From the NCBI GenBank assembly GCA_031549485.1, contig JAVBPR010000005.1, positions 1 to 58,521 of the forward strand: a stretch of DNA of 58,521 nucleotides, read 5' to 3'. The notes under the pieces were generated by a model. The model did not search any database. It worked only from the letters and a program-made list of their open reading frames with translations, and was not told the origin of the DNA. This stretch comes from JAVBPR01 sp031549485 (GTDB lineage Bacteria; Bacillota; Clostridia; Oscillospirales; Feifaniaceae). Below are positions 51,063 to 58,245 of this stretch, one piece after another (position 1 is the stretch's first letter; each line of letters opens with the position of its first letter). Made by a program: the position numbers and the translations under genes.

Positions 51063-51263
51063 TTATTTTGTATTTTTCAAACCTGCCAGATAATCAAGAC
51101 TCACTTTATGGAATTTAGCGATTTTGATTGCAATATCAAGAGGAATTTCTCTTTTCCCAATTTCGTAATTATGATAAGTTGTCTTGTGCATTTCAAGTCG
51201 TTCCGAAATTTCCCTTTGTGATAAATCAGCATCTTCTCTTAAATCTTTAATTCTTTTATACAT
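51063..51263 (-). CDS. XRE-family repressor
   Basis: 66 residues: YKRIKDLREDADLSQREISERLEMHKTTYHNYEIGKREIPLDIAIKIAKFHKVSLDYL, a minimal HTH_3 domain. ATG start with AGGAGG upstream. Divergent from a second XRE gene; the shared 109-bp gap holds a promoter with palindromes, so it probably represses one or both genes. Confidence 0.88.
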   Translation of the reverse strand: MYKRIKDLREDADLSQREISERLEMHKTTYHNYEIGKREIPLDIAIKIAKFHKVSLDYLAGLKNTK

Positions 51264-51279
51264 TATTTTGTCCTCCTAT

Positions 51280-51342
51280 TTGACAGCGTACATCATTTGA
51301 TATACAATTTGTTTATTCGTTCATCAAACGATGAACGAATAA
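51280..51342 (+). promoter_or_regulatory. Promoter with two palindromic operators between divergent XRE genes
   Basis: TTGACA (51280-51285), 17 bp, TACAAT (51303-51308), reading toward the plus-strand XRE gene. ATCATTTGAT lies in the spacer (51292-51301). A perfect 13-bp inverted repeat TTATTCGTTCATC..GATGAACGAATAA (51313-51342), with the related centre ATCAAACGAT, covers the start site. Confidence 0.8.
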
Positions 51343-51372
51343 GATTCAAATCTCATATTTTAGGAGGAATTT

Positions 51373-51636
51373 ATGAAAGCAGATAACGAAATTATTCAGC
51401 TTGGCGAGAATTTAAAATTTCTAAGAGAGAGGGCGGGGCTTTCCCTAAAACAGCTTAGCCTCGCCTGCGGCGTTTCGGCTTACATGTTGCGAAACATAGA
51501 AAACGCGATTTTGACAAATAGATGTTCTGCGAAGCATCTATTAAAAATTTGCGGCTATTTTGAAGTGTCTCCTGATCAGATGTTTTCGCCGATTAATGTA
51601 ACCGATCTACCCAATATAAAAGCCGTGGGAAATTAA
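51373..51636 (+). CDS. XRE-family regulator
   Basis: 87 residues: IIQLGENLKFLRERAGLSLKQLSLACGVSAYMLRNIE, then HLLKICGYFEVSPDQMF, a single HTH_3 domain. ATG start with TAGGAGG upstream. Its terminator overlaps its last codons. Together with the divergent XRE gene it forms a two-repressor switch-like arrangement with no phage genes around it. Confidence 0.86.
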   Translation: MKADNEIIQLGENLKFLRERAGLSLKQLSLACGVSAYMLRNIENAILTNRCSAKHLLKICGYFEVSPDQMFSPINVTDLPNIKAVGN

Positions 51637-51653
51637 TTTCCCGCGGCTTTTTT
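51618..51653. terminator. Bidirectional terminator
   Basis: AAAAGCCGTGGGAAATT pairs with AATTTCCCGCGGCTTTT (one wobble), starting inside the XRE coding end and serving the convergent repair operon. Confidence 0.9.
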
Positions 51654-51661
51654 GCGCTATT

Positions 51662-52459
51662 TTAGGACAACACTTTTTGCTCTCTGCTTTTGCCGACCTC
51701 TTTTATCTTGCCGTAATCGTTTGCAGGATCCATTTCGGTCAGCATATTCCAATAGCGCTTCGGCATATGCCCCCGTTGGCAAACCGGGTTTTTCCGCTCT
51801 TCTATCGCTATCGTTTCAAAAAACATTTTCCAAAGTCCGCGATAATCTTTTTCGGTTTCGTCCGGTGTTGCAAGCTCGAGCTGCGAAAGCGGAAAAATCT
51901 CGTGCCGTCGGTTTTGATAAACAAGCGCCTGCCCATGGGTTTTGTCGTGTATCAAAAACCTTTCCGCGTTAAATCGCACGCAAAAATGCGGCGCGAGAAT
52001 CGGAAGCACATAATTTTTCGGCTCTATCTGCGCGACAAGAACGCCGTTTATATTCGAAAACCGCACAAATCCGGTATAAAGATGCGCCTCGCCGCCGAGG
52101 TGCTGGATCGCTTTATTAACCCGTGCCACCAGCGGGTCCGCCACCATAAACTCTATCTTGCGCCCGACCTTGAAAGCCATGCGGATATATGAAATCATCA
52201 GAAGTTCTTTTTCCGGCTCGCAGGTCAGGAAAAGGTGATGCACCGCCGAAACCGCCGCCGTGCATACCTTTTTTGCAAGCCCGGAAAGCACCCGCCGCGC
52301 CTTCACCTTGTCGGTCGTTATCTCTTTAAGCGCGAAAATCTGCTGTTGCTCATCAAAAACGCTGACAATCGCTATCGGCGTTTCCTTTTTTTCGTAAGCC
52401 TCGAACACGCAGCAAAGCGCGCCCTCAAAGCTCCCGTCGTAAATATACGCAAAATTCAT
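51662..52459 (-). CDS. TIGR03915/DUF4130 putative DNA repair protein
   Basis: 265 residues. YIYDGSFEGALCCVFEAYE at the N-terminus, then DPLVARVNKAIQHLGGEAHLYTGFVRF, NYVLPILAPHFCVRFN, ILHDKTHGQALVY-like (here IHDKTHGQALVYQNRR) and RGLWKMFFETIAIEERKNPVCQRGHMPKRYW follow the family found next to a radical-SAM partner and uracil-DNA-glycosylase-like proteins. It overlaps the radical-SAM gene by four bases, so the two are coupled. The biochemical activity is unknown; a DNA damage role is backed here by the SOS box at the operon promoter. Confidence 0.88.
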   Translation of the reverse strand: MNFAYIYDGSFEGALCCVFEAYEKKETPIAIVSVFDEQQQIFALKEITTDKVKARRVLSGLAKKVCTAAVSAVHHLFLTCEPEKELLMISYIRMAFKVGRKIEFMVADPLVARVNKAIQHLGGEAHLYTGFVRFSNINGVLVAQIEPKNYVLPILAPHFCVRFNAERFLIHDKTHGQALVYQNRRHEIFPLSQLELATPDETEKDYRGLWKMFFETIAIEERKNPVCQRGHMPKRYWNMLTEMDPANDYGKIKEVGKSREQKVLS

Positions 52460-53763
52460 ACCGCCACCTCGGTGATAAGCATTTTATTTATCTCTGCGGA
52501 ATCAAGCGCATGGTCAAAAAGCGAGAGCTGCTCGAAATGCGATGGCAGCATATCCCTTTTGTTATCCGCGACAAGTCCGCGCAAAACTGTATTTTCGTTT
52601 ATTATCAGCCCTTCGAGCATCTTCCCTCCGCAGGTTATAAAATACTGCGCGCGCTTTAGCACAACCCCTATCCTGCGCAGTCCCGCAAAGTCGAGCTTTC
52701 CCGCGCGGCGCGCCGCCAAAATCCGGAAAACCGAGGTCGGTCCCACCCCCGGAATACGCAAAAGCTCCTCTTTTGACGCGGTATTTATCTCAATCGGAAA
52801 CAGTTCCAAGTGATTTAGCGCCCAGTTGCATTTCGGATCTATCATAAGGTTAAAATTTTGATCCTCGCGCTCTAAAATCTCGGACGCCTCGAATCCGTAA
52901 TAGCGGAGTAGCCAATCCGCCTGATATATGCGGTGCTCGCGCAGTAGCGGCGGTTTTGTGGTGACCGAGGGCAGCGCGGGATTATCGGCAACCGGAATAT
53001 ACGCCGAGTAAAAAACCCTTTTAAGCGAATATTTTTTGTATAGGTTTTCGGAAAGGTGCAAAATCTTGTAATCGCTGTCGTTTGTCGCGCCGATTATCAT
53101 CTGGGTGCTCTGCCCCGCCGGGGCGAAGCGAGCCGCGGATTTATACACCACCATCTCTTTTTTGTTTTCCTTTATCCTGCCGCTTATCATGCCCATCGGC
53201 TTCAAAATAGCCTCTTTCGGCTTATCCGGCGCAAGGGCGCGAAGCCCTTCGCTCGACGGAAGCTCGATATTCACGCTTATCCTGTCGGCAAGGCAGCCTA
53301 TCCGCTCTATCAAAAGCGGCGAAGCGCCGGGGATAGCCTTGACATGGATATATCCGTTAAACTTATATTTGTTTCGAATAAGCGAAAGCGCGGAAATCAT
53401 CAGTTCGGTGGTATAATCGGGGTTTTTTACCACACCGCTGCTTAAAAAAAGCCCCTCAATATAATTTCGGCGATAGAACTCTATCGTGAGCCTTGCGAGC
53501 TCCTCCGGCTCAAAGGTGGCGCGTGGACCGTCGTTGCTCCTGCGGTTGACGCAATACGCGCAGTCATAAACGCAGGCGTTGCTCATCAAAACCTTGAGAA
53601 GGGTGACGCACCGTCCGTCCGCCGAAAAGCTGTGGCAGCATCCGGCAGCGAGCGTGCTGCCGAGCTGTCCCATTTTTCCTCCGCGGTCGCCGCCGCTGCT
53701 TGTGCAGGCGGCGTCATATTTCGCGCCGTCCGCAAGAATTTTCAGTTTGGTATAAATCTCCAT
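52456..53763 (-). CDS. Putative DNA modification/repair radical SAM protein (TIGR03916)
   Basis: 435 residues. The radical-SAM cluster motif is CVYDCAYC (CxxxCxxC, near residue 60), followed by TIEFYRRNYIEGLFLSSGV and RISVNIELPS. The C-terminus has a helix-hairpin-helix DNA-binding pair: NTASKEELLRIPGVGPTSVFRIL and LRRIGVVLKRAQYF. It is expected to use a [4Fe-4S] cluster and SAM on a DNA-associated substrate, which is not known. The ATG at 53763 is chosen since an earlier ATG overlaps the -10 element of the promoter; GGGGG lies upstream. First gene of the pair. Confidence 0.92.
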   Translation of the reverse strand: MEIYTKLKILADGAKYDAACTSSGGDRGGKMGQLGSTLAAGCCHSFSADGRCVTLLKVLMSNACVYDCAYCVNRRSNDGPRATFEPEELARLTIEFYRRNYIEGLFLSSGVVKNPDYTTELMISALSLIRNKYKFNGYIHVKAIPGASPLLIERIGCLADRISVNIELPSSEGLRALAPDKPKEAILKPMGMISGRIKENKKEMVVYKSAARFAPAGQSTQMIIGATNDSDYKILHLSENLYKKYSLKRVFYSAYIPVADNPALPSVTTKPPLLREHRIYQADWLLRYYGFEASEILEREDQNFNLMIDPKCNWALNHLELFPIEINTASKEELLRIPGVGPTSVFRILAARRAGKLDFAGLRRIGVVLKRAQYFITCGGKMLEGLIINENTVLRGLVADNKRDMLPSHFEQLSLFDHALDSAEINKMLITEVAV

Positions 53764-53833
53764 TTTACGCCCCCTATCGCACAAATGCGGCGCGGATTTT
53801 TCCCGTAACAAATCGTTCTTTATCTTTGCCTTC

Positions 53834-53863
53834 ATTCTATCACCGAACATATGTTCGTGTCAA
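53834..53863 (-). promoter_or_regulatory. LexA-controlled (SOS) promoter of the radical-SAM repair operon
   Basis: On the minus strand TTGACA (53863-53858), 18 bp, TAGAAT (53839-53834). The spacer starts with CGAACATATGTTCG (53857-53844), a perfect palindrome that matches the Gram-positive LexA/DinR box CGAAC-N4-GTTCG. A repressor bound there would block RNA polymerase. Confidence 0.88.
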
Positions 53864-53868
53864 CGGGT

Positions 53869-53898
53869 AAAAATAAGCAGAGCGAAAAACCGCTCTGC
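53869..53898 (-). terminator. Terminator of the 6S-like RNA
   Basis: On the minus strand GCAGAGCG-GTTTTT-CGCTCTGC followed by TTATTTTTA, just upstream of the SOS promoter. Confidence 0.85.
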
Positions 53899-53914
53899 AT
53901 TATTTTATAGATGT

Positions 53915-54086
53915 GCCCATTTCCGCGGGGGCGTTAATAAACCTGCAGTTAGTGCAGGTGGGTGCGACCTCCGAATCATCGTGCTCCCAACATCTCTAAA
54001 AAGAGGAGGTCTGCATACCCGAAATCGGAAAAGAATGCTCCCTTATATAGGTGTAGGTTTTAACAAATCCCCGCAACTGTATGGGC
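53915..54086 (-). ncRNA. ssrS: Probable 6S RNA
   Basis: About 172 nt with paired ends (GCCCAT at 54086-54081 with ATGGGC at 53920-53915; GCGGGG at 54074-54069 with CCCCGC at 53930-53925). A large central bubble follows, whose 3' side forms hairpin CCTGCA-CTAAC-TGCAGG (53958-53942). The distal stem contains GACCTCC..GGAGGTC. TATACT lies seven bases before the 5' end, and a terminator follows the 3' end. Closing stem, bubble with a 3'-side hairpin, long distal arm and total size fit 6S RNA, which traps sigma-A holoenzyme. No open reading frame fits. I assign it by structure, without a covariance search. Confidence 0.65.
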
Positions 54087-54093
54087 TAATATT

Positions 54094-54099
54094 AGTATA
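54094..54099 (-). promoter_or_regulatory. -10 element of the 6S-like RNA
   Basis: On the minus strand TATACT at ideal distance from the proposed 5' end (54086). No good -35 hexamer is visible. Confidence 0.5.
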
Positions 54100-54192
54100 G
54101 CATATGTCCCCTAAAAAGATACAGAAAATTTTTGCAAACAATGATAAAAATTGATTATCCTGAGATACTAATTATTACAAAGGGGGAATCAT

Positions 54193-54564
54193 ATGGAAAA
54201 AAAGACGGCAAAAAGCCTTAAAAGCGCAGGAACGGGAGTTTCCGCCGGAATTGTAAACGGATTTTTCGGCGGCGGCGGCGGCCTGATTATTGTTCCCCTT
54301 CTTAAGCGCTTCGTAAAAATCGAAATCAAGGTTTCGCACGCGACCGCCATTGCTATCGCGGTCATGATGAGCATAGCAACCGGCATCGTCTATCTTTCAA
54401 AGGGCGCCGTTTCATTTAACGACGCAAAATTCTATATGATAGGCGGCGCCGCCGGCGGCATAATAGGCGGGCTCTTGCTTGGAAAAATCCCGAAAGCGGC
54501 CTTGCGAAAAATATTTGCGGTTTTTCTCGTTTTTTCCGCGGTTAGGATGTTGTTTTTTGGATAG
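54193..54564 (+). CDS. TSUP (TauE/SafE-like) permease, first half-size subunit
   Basis: 123 residues with about four hydrophobic helices. GIVNGFFGGGGGLIIVPLL is the TSUP glycine-rich motif, followed by KVSHATAIAIAVMMSIATGIVYL and GGAAGGIIGGLLLGKIPKAALRKIF. Full TSUP exporters (sulfite, sulfonates and other organic acids) have about 250 residues and two such repeats; this is one repeat. ATG start with AGGGGGAA upstream. The next gene is the other half and overlaps it, so they probably form a hetero-oligomer. Confidence 0.87.
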   Translation: MEKKTAKSLKSAGTGVSAGIVNGFFGGGGGLIIVPLLKRFVKIEIKVSHATAIAIAVMMSIATGIVYLSKGAVSFNDAKFYMIGGAAGGIIGGLLLGKIPKAALRKIFAVFLVFSAVRMLFFG

Positions 54565-54958
54565 TCCGATAATAATGATTATTTTGGGCCTTGCCCTCGG
54601 CGCGATAAGCGGCATGGGCGTCGGCGGCGGCAGCCTTCTTATAATAGTTCTGGTGAGCTTTTTCGGGGTAGAACAGATTATGGCGCAGGGAATAAATCTG
54701 CTTTATTTTTTGCCGACCGCCGCAACCGCGCTTGTTATTCATATTATTAAGAAACGCGTTGACTGGCGCGTTGCCCTTTCCGCCGGAATTCCGGGCGCGG
54801 CGGTTGCCGCCGTTGCCGGTTTTTTTGCGACAAACGTGGATTCAAAAATTCTTAAAACCGCTTTTGCAATATTGATTTTGATAACCGGCGTTATCGAATT
54901 CTTTAAAAAGGACGAGATAAAGGAAGAGCCGAAAGAAACGCTGAAAAAACCGCTTTAG
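54557..54958 (+). CDS. TSUP (TauE/SafE-like) permease, second half-size subunit
   Basis: 133 residues. GLALGAISGMGVGGGSLLIIVLVSFFG repeats the TSUP motif; then INLLYFLPTAATALVIHI, VDWRVALSAGIPGAAVAAVAGFF and a charged tail (FFKKDEIKEEPKE). I favour the TTG start overlapping the previous gene by eight bases, with AGGA upstream; ATG at 54575 is an alternative lacking a binding site. Overlap implies translational coupling. Substrate unknown. Confidence 0.85.
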   Translation: MDSPIIMIILGLALGAISGMGVGGGSLLIIVLVSFFGVEQIMAQGINLLYFLPTAATALVIHIIKKRVDWRVALSAGIPGAAVAAVAGFFATNVDSKILKTAFAILILITGVIEFFKKDEIKEEPKETLKKPL

Positions 54959-54985
54959 TTCATATCGGATATTTAATATGAATGA

Positions 54986-55013
54986 CGCCGGGCCGCTTTT
55001 CGCAGCCCGGCGC
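54986..55013 (+). terminator. Terminator of the TSUP pair
   Basis: CGCCGGGC pairs with GCCCGGCG around CGCTTTTCGCA; the T-tract after it is weak (TATTATCTTT). Confidence 0.75.
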
Positions 55014-55077
55014 TATTATCTTTATGCATTAAAGTACATTTCGCTTTGCCGCAAAACCGCGGAGGAAATGCCGTGCT

Positions 55078-55509
55078 TTAGTATTCCGCGAGAACGGCGT
55101 CGTAATTTTTCCCTTTTACCGCCGCTTTGTACCCTATCTTGTTGACAATCTGCGGAAGGCGCTCAAAAGCCTTGTCCTCTATTCCGCTTCCGCTTGAAAT
55201 AATTATGTCGGCTTCTTTTATCTTTTCCCTGTATTTCTTTAAAAAAGCGCTTGCCGGCGCTGCCGCAAATCCTGCCCAAAGCGGCGTTATAAGCAGAATT
55301 TTTTCCTGCTCGTCAAAAGAAACATCTTTTGAAAGCGATATATCCACCGTTTTATCCGAAAGCGAATAATACCCCCCTTTAACAAAACCGAGAATTCCTT
55401 TGAATTTTCCGCCGTCCTCAATTCTGACCGCATCGCAGCCTTTTTTCGCCGCTATTTTTTCCGCAAGTTCTTTGCACGAGCCTGTCCTTGAATAGTAAAA
55501 AACAATCAT
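55078..55509 (-). CDS. Flavodoxin family protein
   Basis: 143 residues. MIVFYYSRTGSCKELAEKIA is the FMN phosphate-binding loop (S-x-T-G-x). LLITPLWAGFAAAPASAFLKKY and IIISSGSGIEDKAF complete the fold. It should bind FMN and carry electrons or act as a small NAD(P)H-linked reductase. The ATG is chosen because GAGGTG lies 6 bases upstream; a GTG three codons earlier overlaps it. Single gene, convergent with the TSUP pair. Confidence 0.88.
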   Translation of the reverse strand: MIVFYYSRTGSCKELAEKIAAKKGCDAVRIEDGGKFKGILGFVKGGYYSLSDKTVDISLSKDVSFDEQEKILLITPLWAGFAAAPASAFLKKYREKIKEADIIISSGSGIEDKAFERLPQIVNKIGYKAAVKGKNYDAVLAEY

Positions 55510-55608
55510 TATTTTCACCTCAAAATCATTTTATTACAGTTAATTGCTATTTACAATTGAATTTAGCCGCAATTTCTGATAAATTTTTATATATTGGGAG
55601 TGATTTTT

Positions 55609-56283
55609 TTGGATTTGTCGAGAACCGCCATGCTTATCGGCGAGGAAGCGCTTTTGAAACTTAAAAATTCGCATGTCGCCGTTTTCGGTGTCGGCGGCGT
55701 CGGCGGTTTTGCCGCCGAGGCTATCGCGCGCTGCGGCGTCGGCAAAATCACTCTTGTGGATAACGACACCGTCGCTCCCTCCAATATCAACCGCCAGATA
55801 GTCGCGCTTTCAAGCAGCATCGGCAAGCAAAAATCCGAGGTTATGAAAAGCCGTATACTGGATATAAACCCAGAGGCTGAGGTTATTACGCAAAATATTT
55901 TTTTTGGCCCCGACAATTCGATCGACCTCTCGAAGTTCGATTATATTATCGACGCAATCGACAGCGTCGGCTCCAAGCTCTTTTTGATAGAAAGCGCGAG
56001 TGCCGCCGGTGTGCCAATAATTTGCGCGATGGGCGCTGGAAACAAGCTCGATCCAACGAAATTCGAAGTTTGCGATATTTCCAAAACCTCGGTTTGCCCA
56101 CTTGCTAAAACTATACGAACCGAGCTGAGCAGAAAAAACATTAAAAACGTCAAGTGCGTTTACTCAAAAGAATCTCCGGTAAAAACCGGGGAGCGCACTC
56201 CCGGCAGTATTTCTTTTGTCCCCTCTGCAATGGGGCTTATCCTCGCCGGGGAAGCCATAAAAGACATTATAAAAAGGACATAA
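55609..56283 (+). CDS. tcdA: tRNA threonylcarbamoyladenosine dehydratase (TcdA, ThiF/E1-like)
   Basis: 224 residues. Nucleotide-binding motif VAVFGVGGVGGFAAEAIARCG, LVDNDTVAPSNINRQ, DYIIDAIDSVGSKL and the C-terminal TPGSISFVPSAMGLILAGEAI are typical of TcdA/CsdL-type E1-like proteins, which cyclise t6A37 to ct6A in tRNA with ATP. TTG start chosen because GGGAG sits 8 bases upstream; an earlier TTG overlaps that site. It is followed after 4 bp by an ECF S component gene, probably in one transcript. Confidence 0.92.
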   Translation: MDLSRTAMLIGEEALLKLKNSHVAVFGVGGVGGFAAEAIARCGVGKITLVDNDTVAPSNINRQIVALSSSIGKQKSEVMKSRILDINPEAEVITQNIFFGPDNSIDLSKFDYIIDAIDSVGSKLFLIESASAAGVPIICAMGAGNKLDPTKFEVCDISKTSVCPLAKTIRTELSRKNIKNVKCVYSKESPVKTGERTPGSISFVPSAMGLILAGEAIKDIIKRT

Positions 56284-56287
56284 TAAC

Positions 56288-56800
56288 GTGAACAAAAATC
56301 TTAAAACTTTCGTTTTCGGCGCTCTTTTCGCCGCAATAATCATCGTCACCACCGCATTTATCAAAATCCCCAGCGGCCTCGGCGCGGGGTATATACATAT
56401 CGGCGATACTTTTATTTATCTTGCAGCTTCGATACTTCCCGCGCCAGTCGCCTGCCTTGCCGCCGCCGTCGGCGGGGGACTTGCCGATATTTTCGCCGGC
56501 GCGCCGATATACGTTTTGCCGACCGTGATAATTAAAGCGGTTATAGCCTGCTTTTTTTCAAGCAGGGGCGAAAAAATCCTTCAAAAGCGAAACCTGTTCG
56601 CCCTTGTTTTTGCTTTGATTATCACCCTTTGCGGCTACTATTTTGCCGAGGTGATAATTTATAAAAACTTTATTACTCCCCTTTCGGCGGTGGGCTTCAA
56701 TGTCATTCAGTCTGTCGCATCCGGCCTTCTTTACGTTGCGGTCGCCGGCGCGCTCGATAAATTTAATTTTAAGAAAAGGATAGGGTTTTCAAATGATTAA
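56288..56800 (+). CDS. ECF transporter S component (TIGR04002-like)
   Basis: 170 residues, about six helices. FGALFAAIIIVTTAFIKIPSG, GYIHIGDTFIYLAASILP, AAAVGGGLADIFAGAPIYVLPT and IIKAVIACFFSSRG follow the S-component pattern of the TIGR04002 type. It binds a small vitamin-like ligand for a shared ECF module elsewhere. GTG start with AAGGAC upstream. It overlaps the YwlG-like gene by eight bases; this S component and TIGR01440 proteins are known neighbours, which hints at a common substrate. Confidence 0.83.
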   Translation: MNKNLKTFVFGALFAAIIIVTTAFIKIPSGLGAGYIHIGDTFIYLAASILPAPVACLAAAVGGGLADIFAGAPIYVLPTVIIKAVIACFFSSRGEKILQKRNLFALVFALIITLCGYYFAEVIIYKNFITPLSAVGFNVIQSVASGLLYVAVAGALDKFNFKKRIGFSND

Positions 56801-57317
56801 AGAGCTGCTTTCCGAGCTGTTTTCGGCATCGGAAATAGAAAAAGGCGATATTTTTATCGTCGGCTGTTCGACAAGCGAAATCTCCGGCCATAAAATCGGC
56901 ACCGCCGGAAGCCTTGAAACTGCGGAAACCCTTTTTTCCGAGATATATGAGCAAGCAAAAAAACACGGCATTTATCTTGCCGTGCAATGTTGCGAACACC
57001 TCAACCGCGCGGTGGTTATTGAGCGCGCGGCGGCAGAAAAATACGGATTTGCGCCGGTAAACGTCCGCCCCGTAATAAATGCCGGAGGCGCATTCGCCAC
57101 CGTCGCATATGAAAAATTTGAAAACCCGGTCGTTTTGGAGGATATAAAGGCCACCGCCAAAGCGGGGCTCGATATCGGCGGAACGCTAATCGGCATGCAC
57201 ATCAGACCTGTCGCGGTGCCACTTCGCCTGTCGGTAAAAAAAATCGGCGAAGCACCTGTTTCCTGCGCCAAAAGCCGCATGAAATATATCGGCGGAGAGC
57301 GCGCAAAGTATATTTAA
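56793..57317 (+). CDS. TIGR01440/UPF0340 (YwlG-like) protein
   Basis: 174 residues. IVGCSTSEISGHKIGTAGSLE, LAVQCCEHLNRAVVIER, VNVRPVINAGGAFATVAYEKF and IGGTLIGMHIRPVAVPLR are the hallmark blocks of the UPF0340 family. The fold is thought to be related to sugar or nucleotide enzymes, but the reaction is unknown. ATG start inside the end of the ECF S gene. Last gene of the probable tcdA-ECF-ywlG unit. Confidence 0.9.
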   Translation: MIKELLSELFSASEIEKGDIFIVGCSTSEISGHKIGTAGSLETAETLFSEIYEQAKKHGIYLAVQCCEHLNRAVVIERAAAEKYGFAPVNVRPVINAGGAFATVAYEKFENPVVLEDIKATAKAGLDIGGTLIGMHIRPVAVPLRLSVKKIGEAPVSCAKSRMKYIGGERAKYI

Positions 57318-57336
57318 GCACTAAAATCACCGCAGC

Positions 57337-57368
57337 AACCGCCGCGCAGATTGCGCGGCGGTTATTTT
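57337..57368 (+). terminator. Terminator of the tcdA unit
   Basis: AACCGCCGCGCA pairs with TGCGCGGCGGTT around GAT, then ATTTTTA. Confidence 0.92.
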
Positions 57369-57401
57369 TAAATAAAAATACCATTTTGGAGCGATGAAAT
57401 A

Positions 57402-57435
57402 AAAGAGGTTTGGGATATATATCCCAAACCTCTTT
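57402..57435. terminator. Second strong palindromic hairpin
   Basis: AAAGAGGTTTGGGATAT pairs with ATATCCCAAACCTCTTT, followed by TT on the plus strand. It may end transcription from either side. The ydcF-like gene ends about 90 bp away. Confidence 0.85.
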
Positions 57436-57525
57436 TTCAAATATAATGATTATAAGTAACGGTCGGCTGTTTTATCACTTGTATAGGTATCTGTATGGCG
57501 CGGTAGTCAATTGAAATCGAGATAA

Positions 57526-58245
57526 TTAAAACATACGCCCCAGTAAAATTTCCCTCACAATCGCTCCGCATTCACGCAGGTAACTTGCGGTCACGTCATA
57601 CCAATCGATTTTCGCATGAAAATGACTTGCCTCAATTCCTAATACTTTCGCTATTCTATCCGCTCTGTAAACATGGAAAGTATTAGTTATAAATACGGAT
57701 TTATAGTCTTTGTTTAAATAATTATCCAATATTTGTTTCGAATAAATAAAATTCTCGCCTGTATCGGTCGCTTTTTCTTCTCTTATTATTTTTTCCTGCA
57801 ACACTCCGTTTTGAACCAAATATTTCTCCATTATAATTGCGTCAGCCCTCCCTGCGCTTACTATGATTATTGCGTTTGGGTTTTTCTTATTGTATTCAAC
57901 CGCTTTATCCAGTCTGTATACTGCCTGCGGTGCGGGTTTTCCGTCTTTCGAACCTTGCCCTAACACAATGACTGCATCTTCCGTAAATGTAGTATTATCT
58001 ATAGCGCCATAAACACCAAGAAAACTCACAAAGCACAAAATAGCGGAAAAGCCGGTTATAATTATAGCAGTAAGCCATTTTATTTGCATAAGTTTTTCAG
58101 CAGTTATGCCATATATAATAAGTAAACCTCCCATGCCTATTACCAAAACAAGTCCCTCAGTATATACCGTTGCAATTGCTAACACCACAGCGTTAAGCAA
58201 CAACAAAATCCCCAAAACTATCAAAACAAATTTGAATATCTTCAT
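57526..58245 (-). CDS. YdcF/DUF218 family membrane-anchored protein
   Basis: 239 residues. Three N-terminal hydrophobic segments (about 4-28, 32-50, 58-82) are followed by a DUF218 domain: AVIVLGQGSKDGKPAPQAVYRLDKAVEY, AIIIVSAGRADAIIMEKYLVQNGV, EEKATDTGENFIYSKQIL, VFITNTFHVYRADRIAK. The family (YdcF, SanA, ElyC) is tied to envelope metabolism; its reaction is not settled. ATG start with AAAGG upstream. Monocistronic. Confidence 0.9.
   Translation of the reverse strand: MKIFKFVLIVLGILLLLNAVVLAIATVYTEGLVLVIGMGGLLIIYGITAEKLMQIKWLTAIIITGFSAILCFVSFLGVYGAIDNTTFTEDAVIVLGQGSKDGKPAPQAVYRLDKAVEYNKKNPNAIIIVSAGRADAIIMEKYLVQNGVLQEKIIREEKATDTGENFIYSKQILDNYLNKDYKSVFITNTFHVYRADRIAKVLGIEASHFHAKIDWYDVTASYLRECGAIVREILLGRMF

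Noticed and set aside
54070..54081. CCCGCAACTGTA, similar to the cobalamin riboswitch CCCGCcACTGT box
   Set aside because: The other cobalamin boxes are absent, and the segment pairs with the other end of the 6S-like RNA on the opposite strand.
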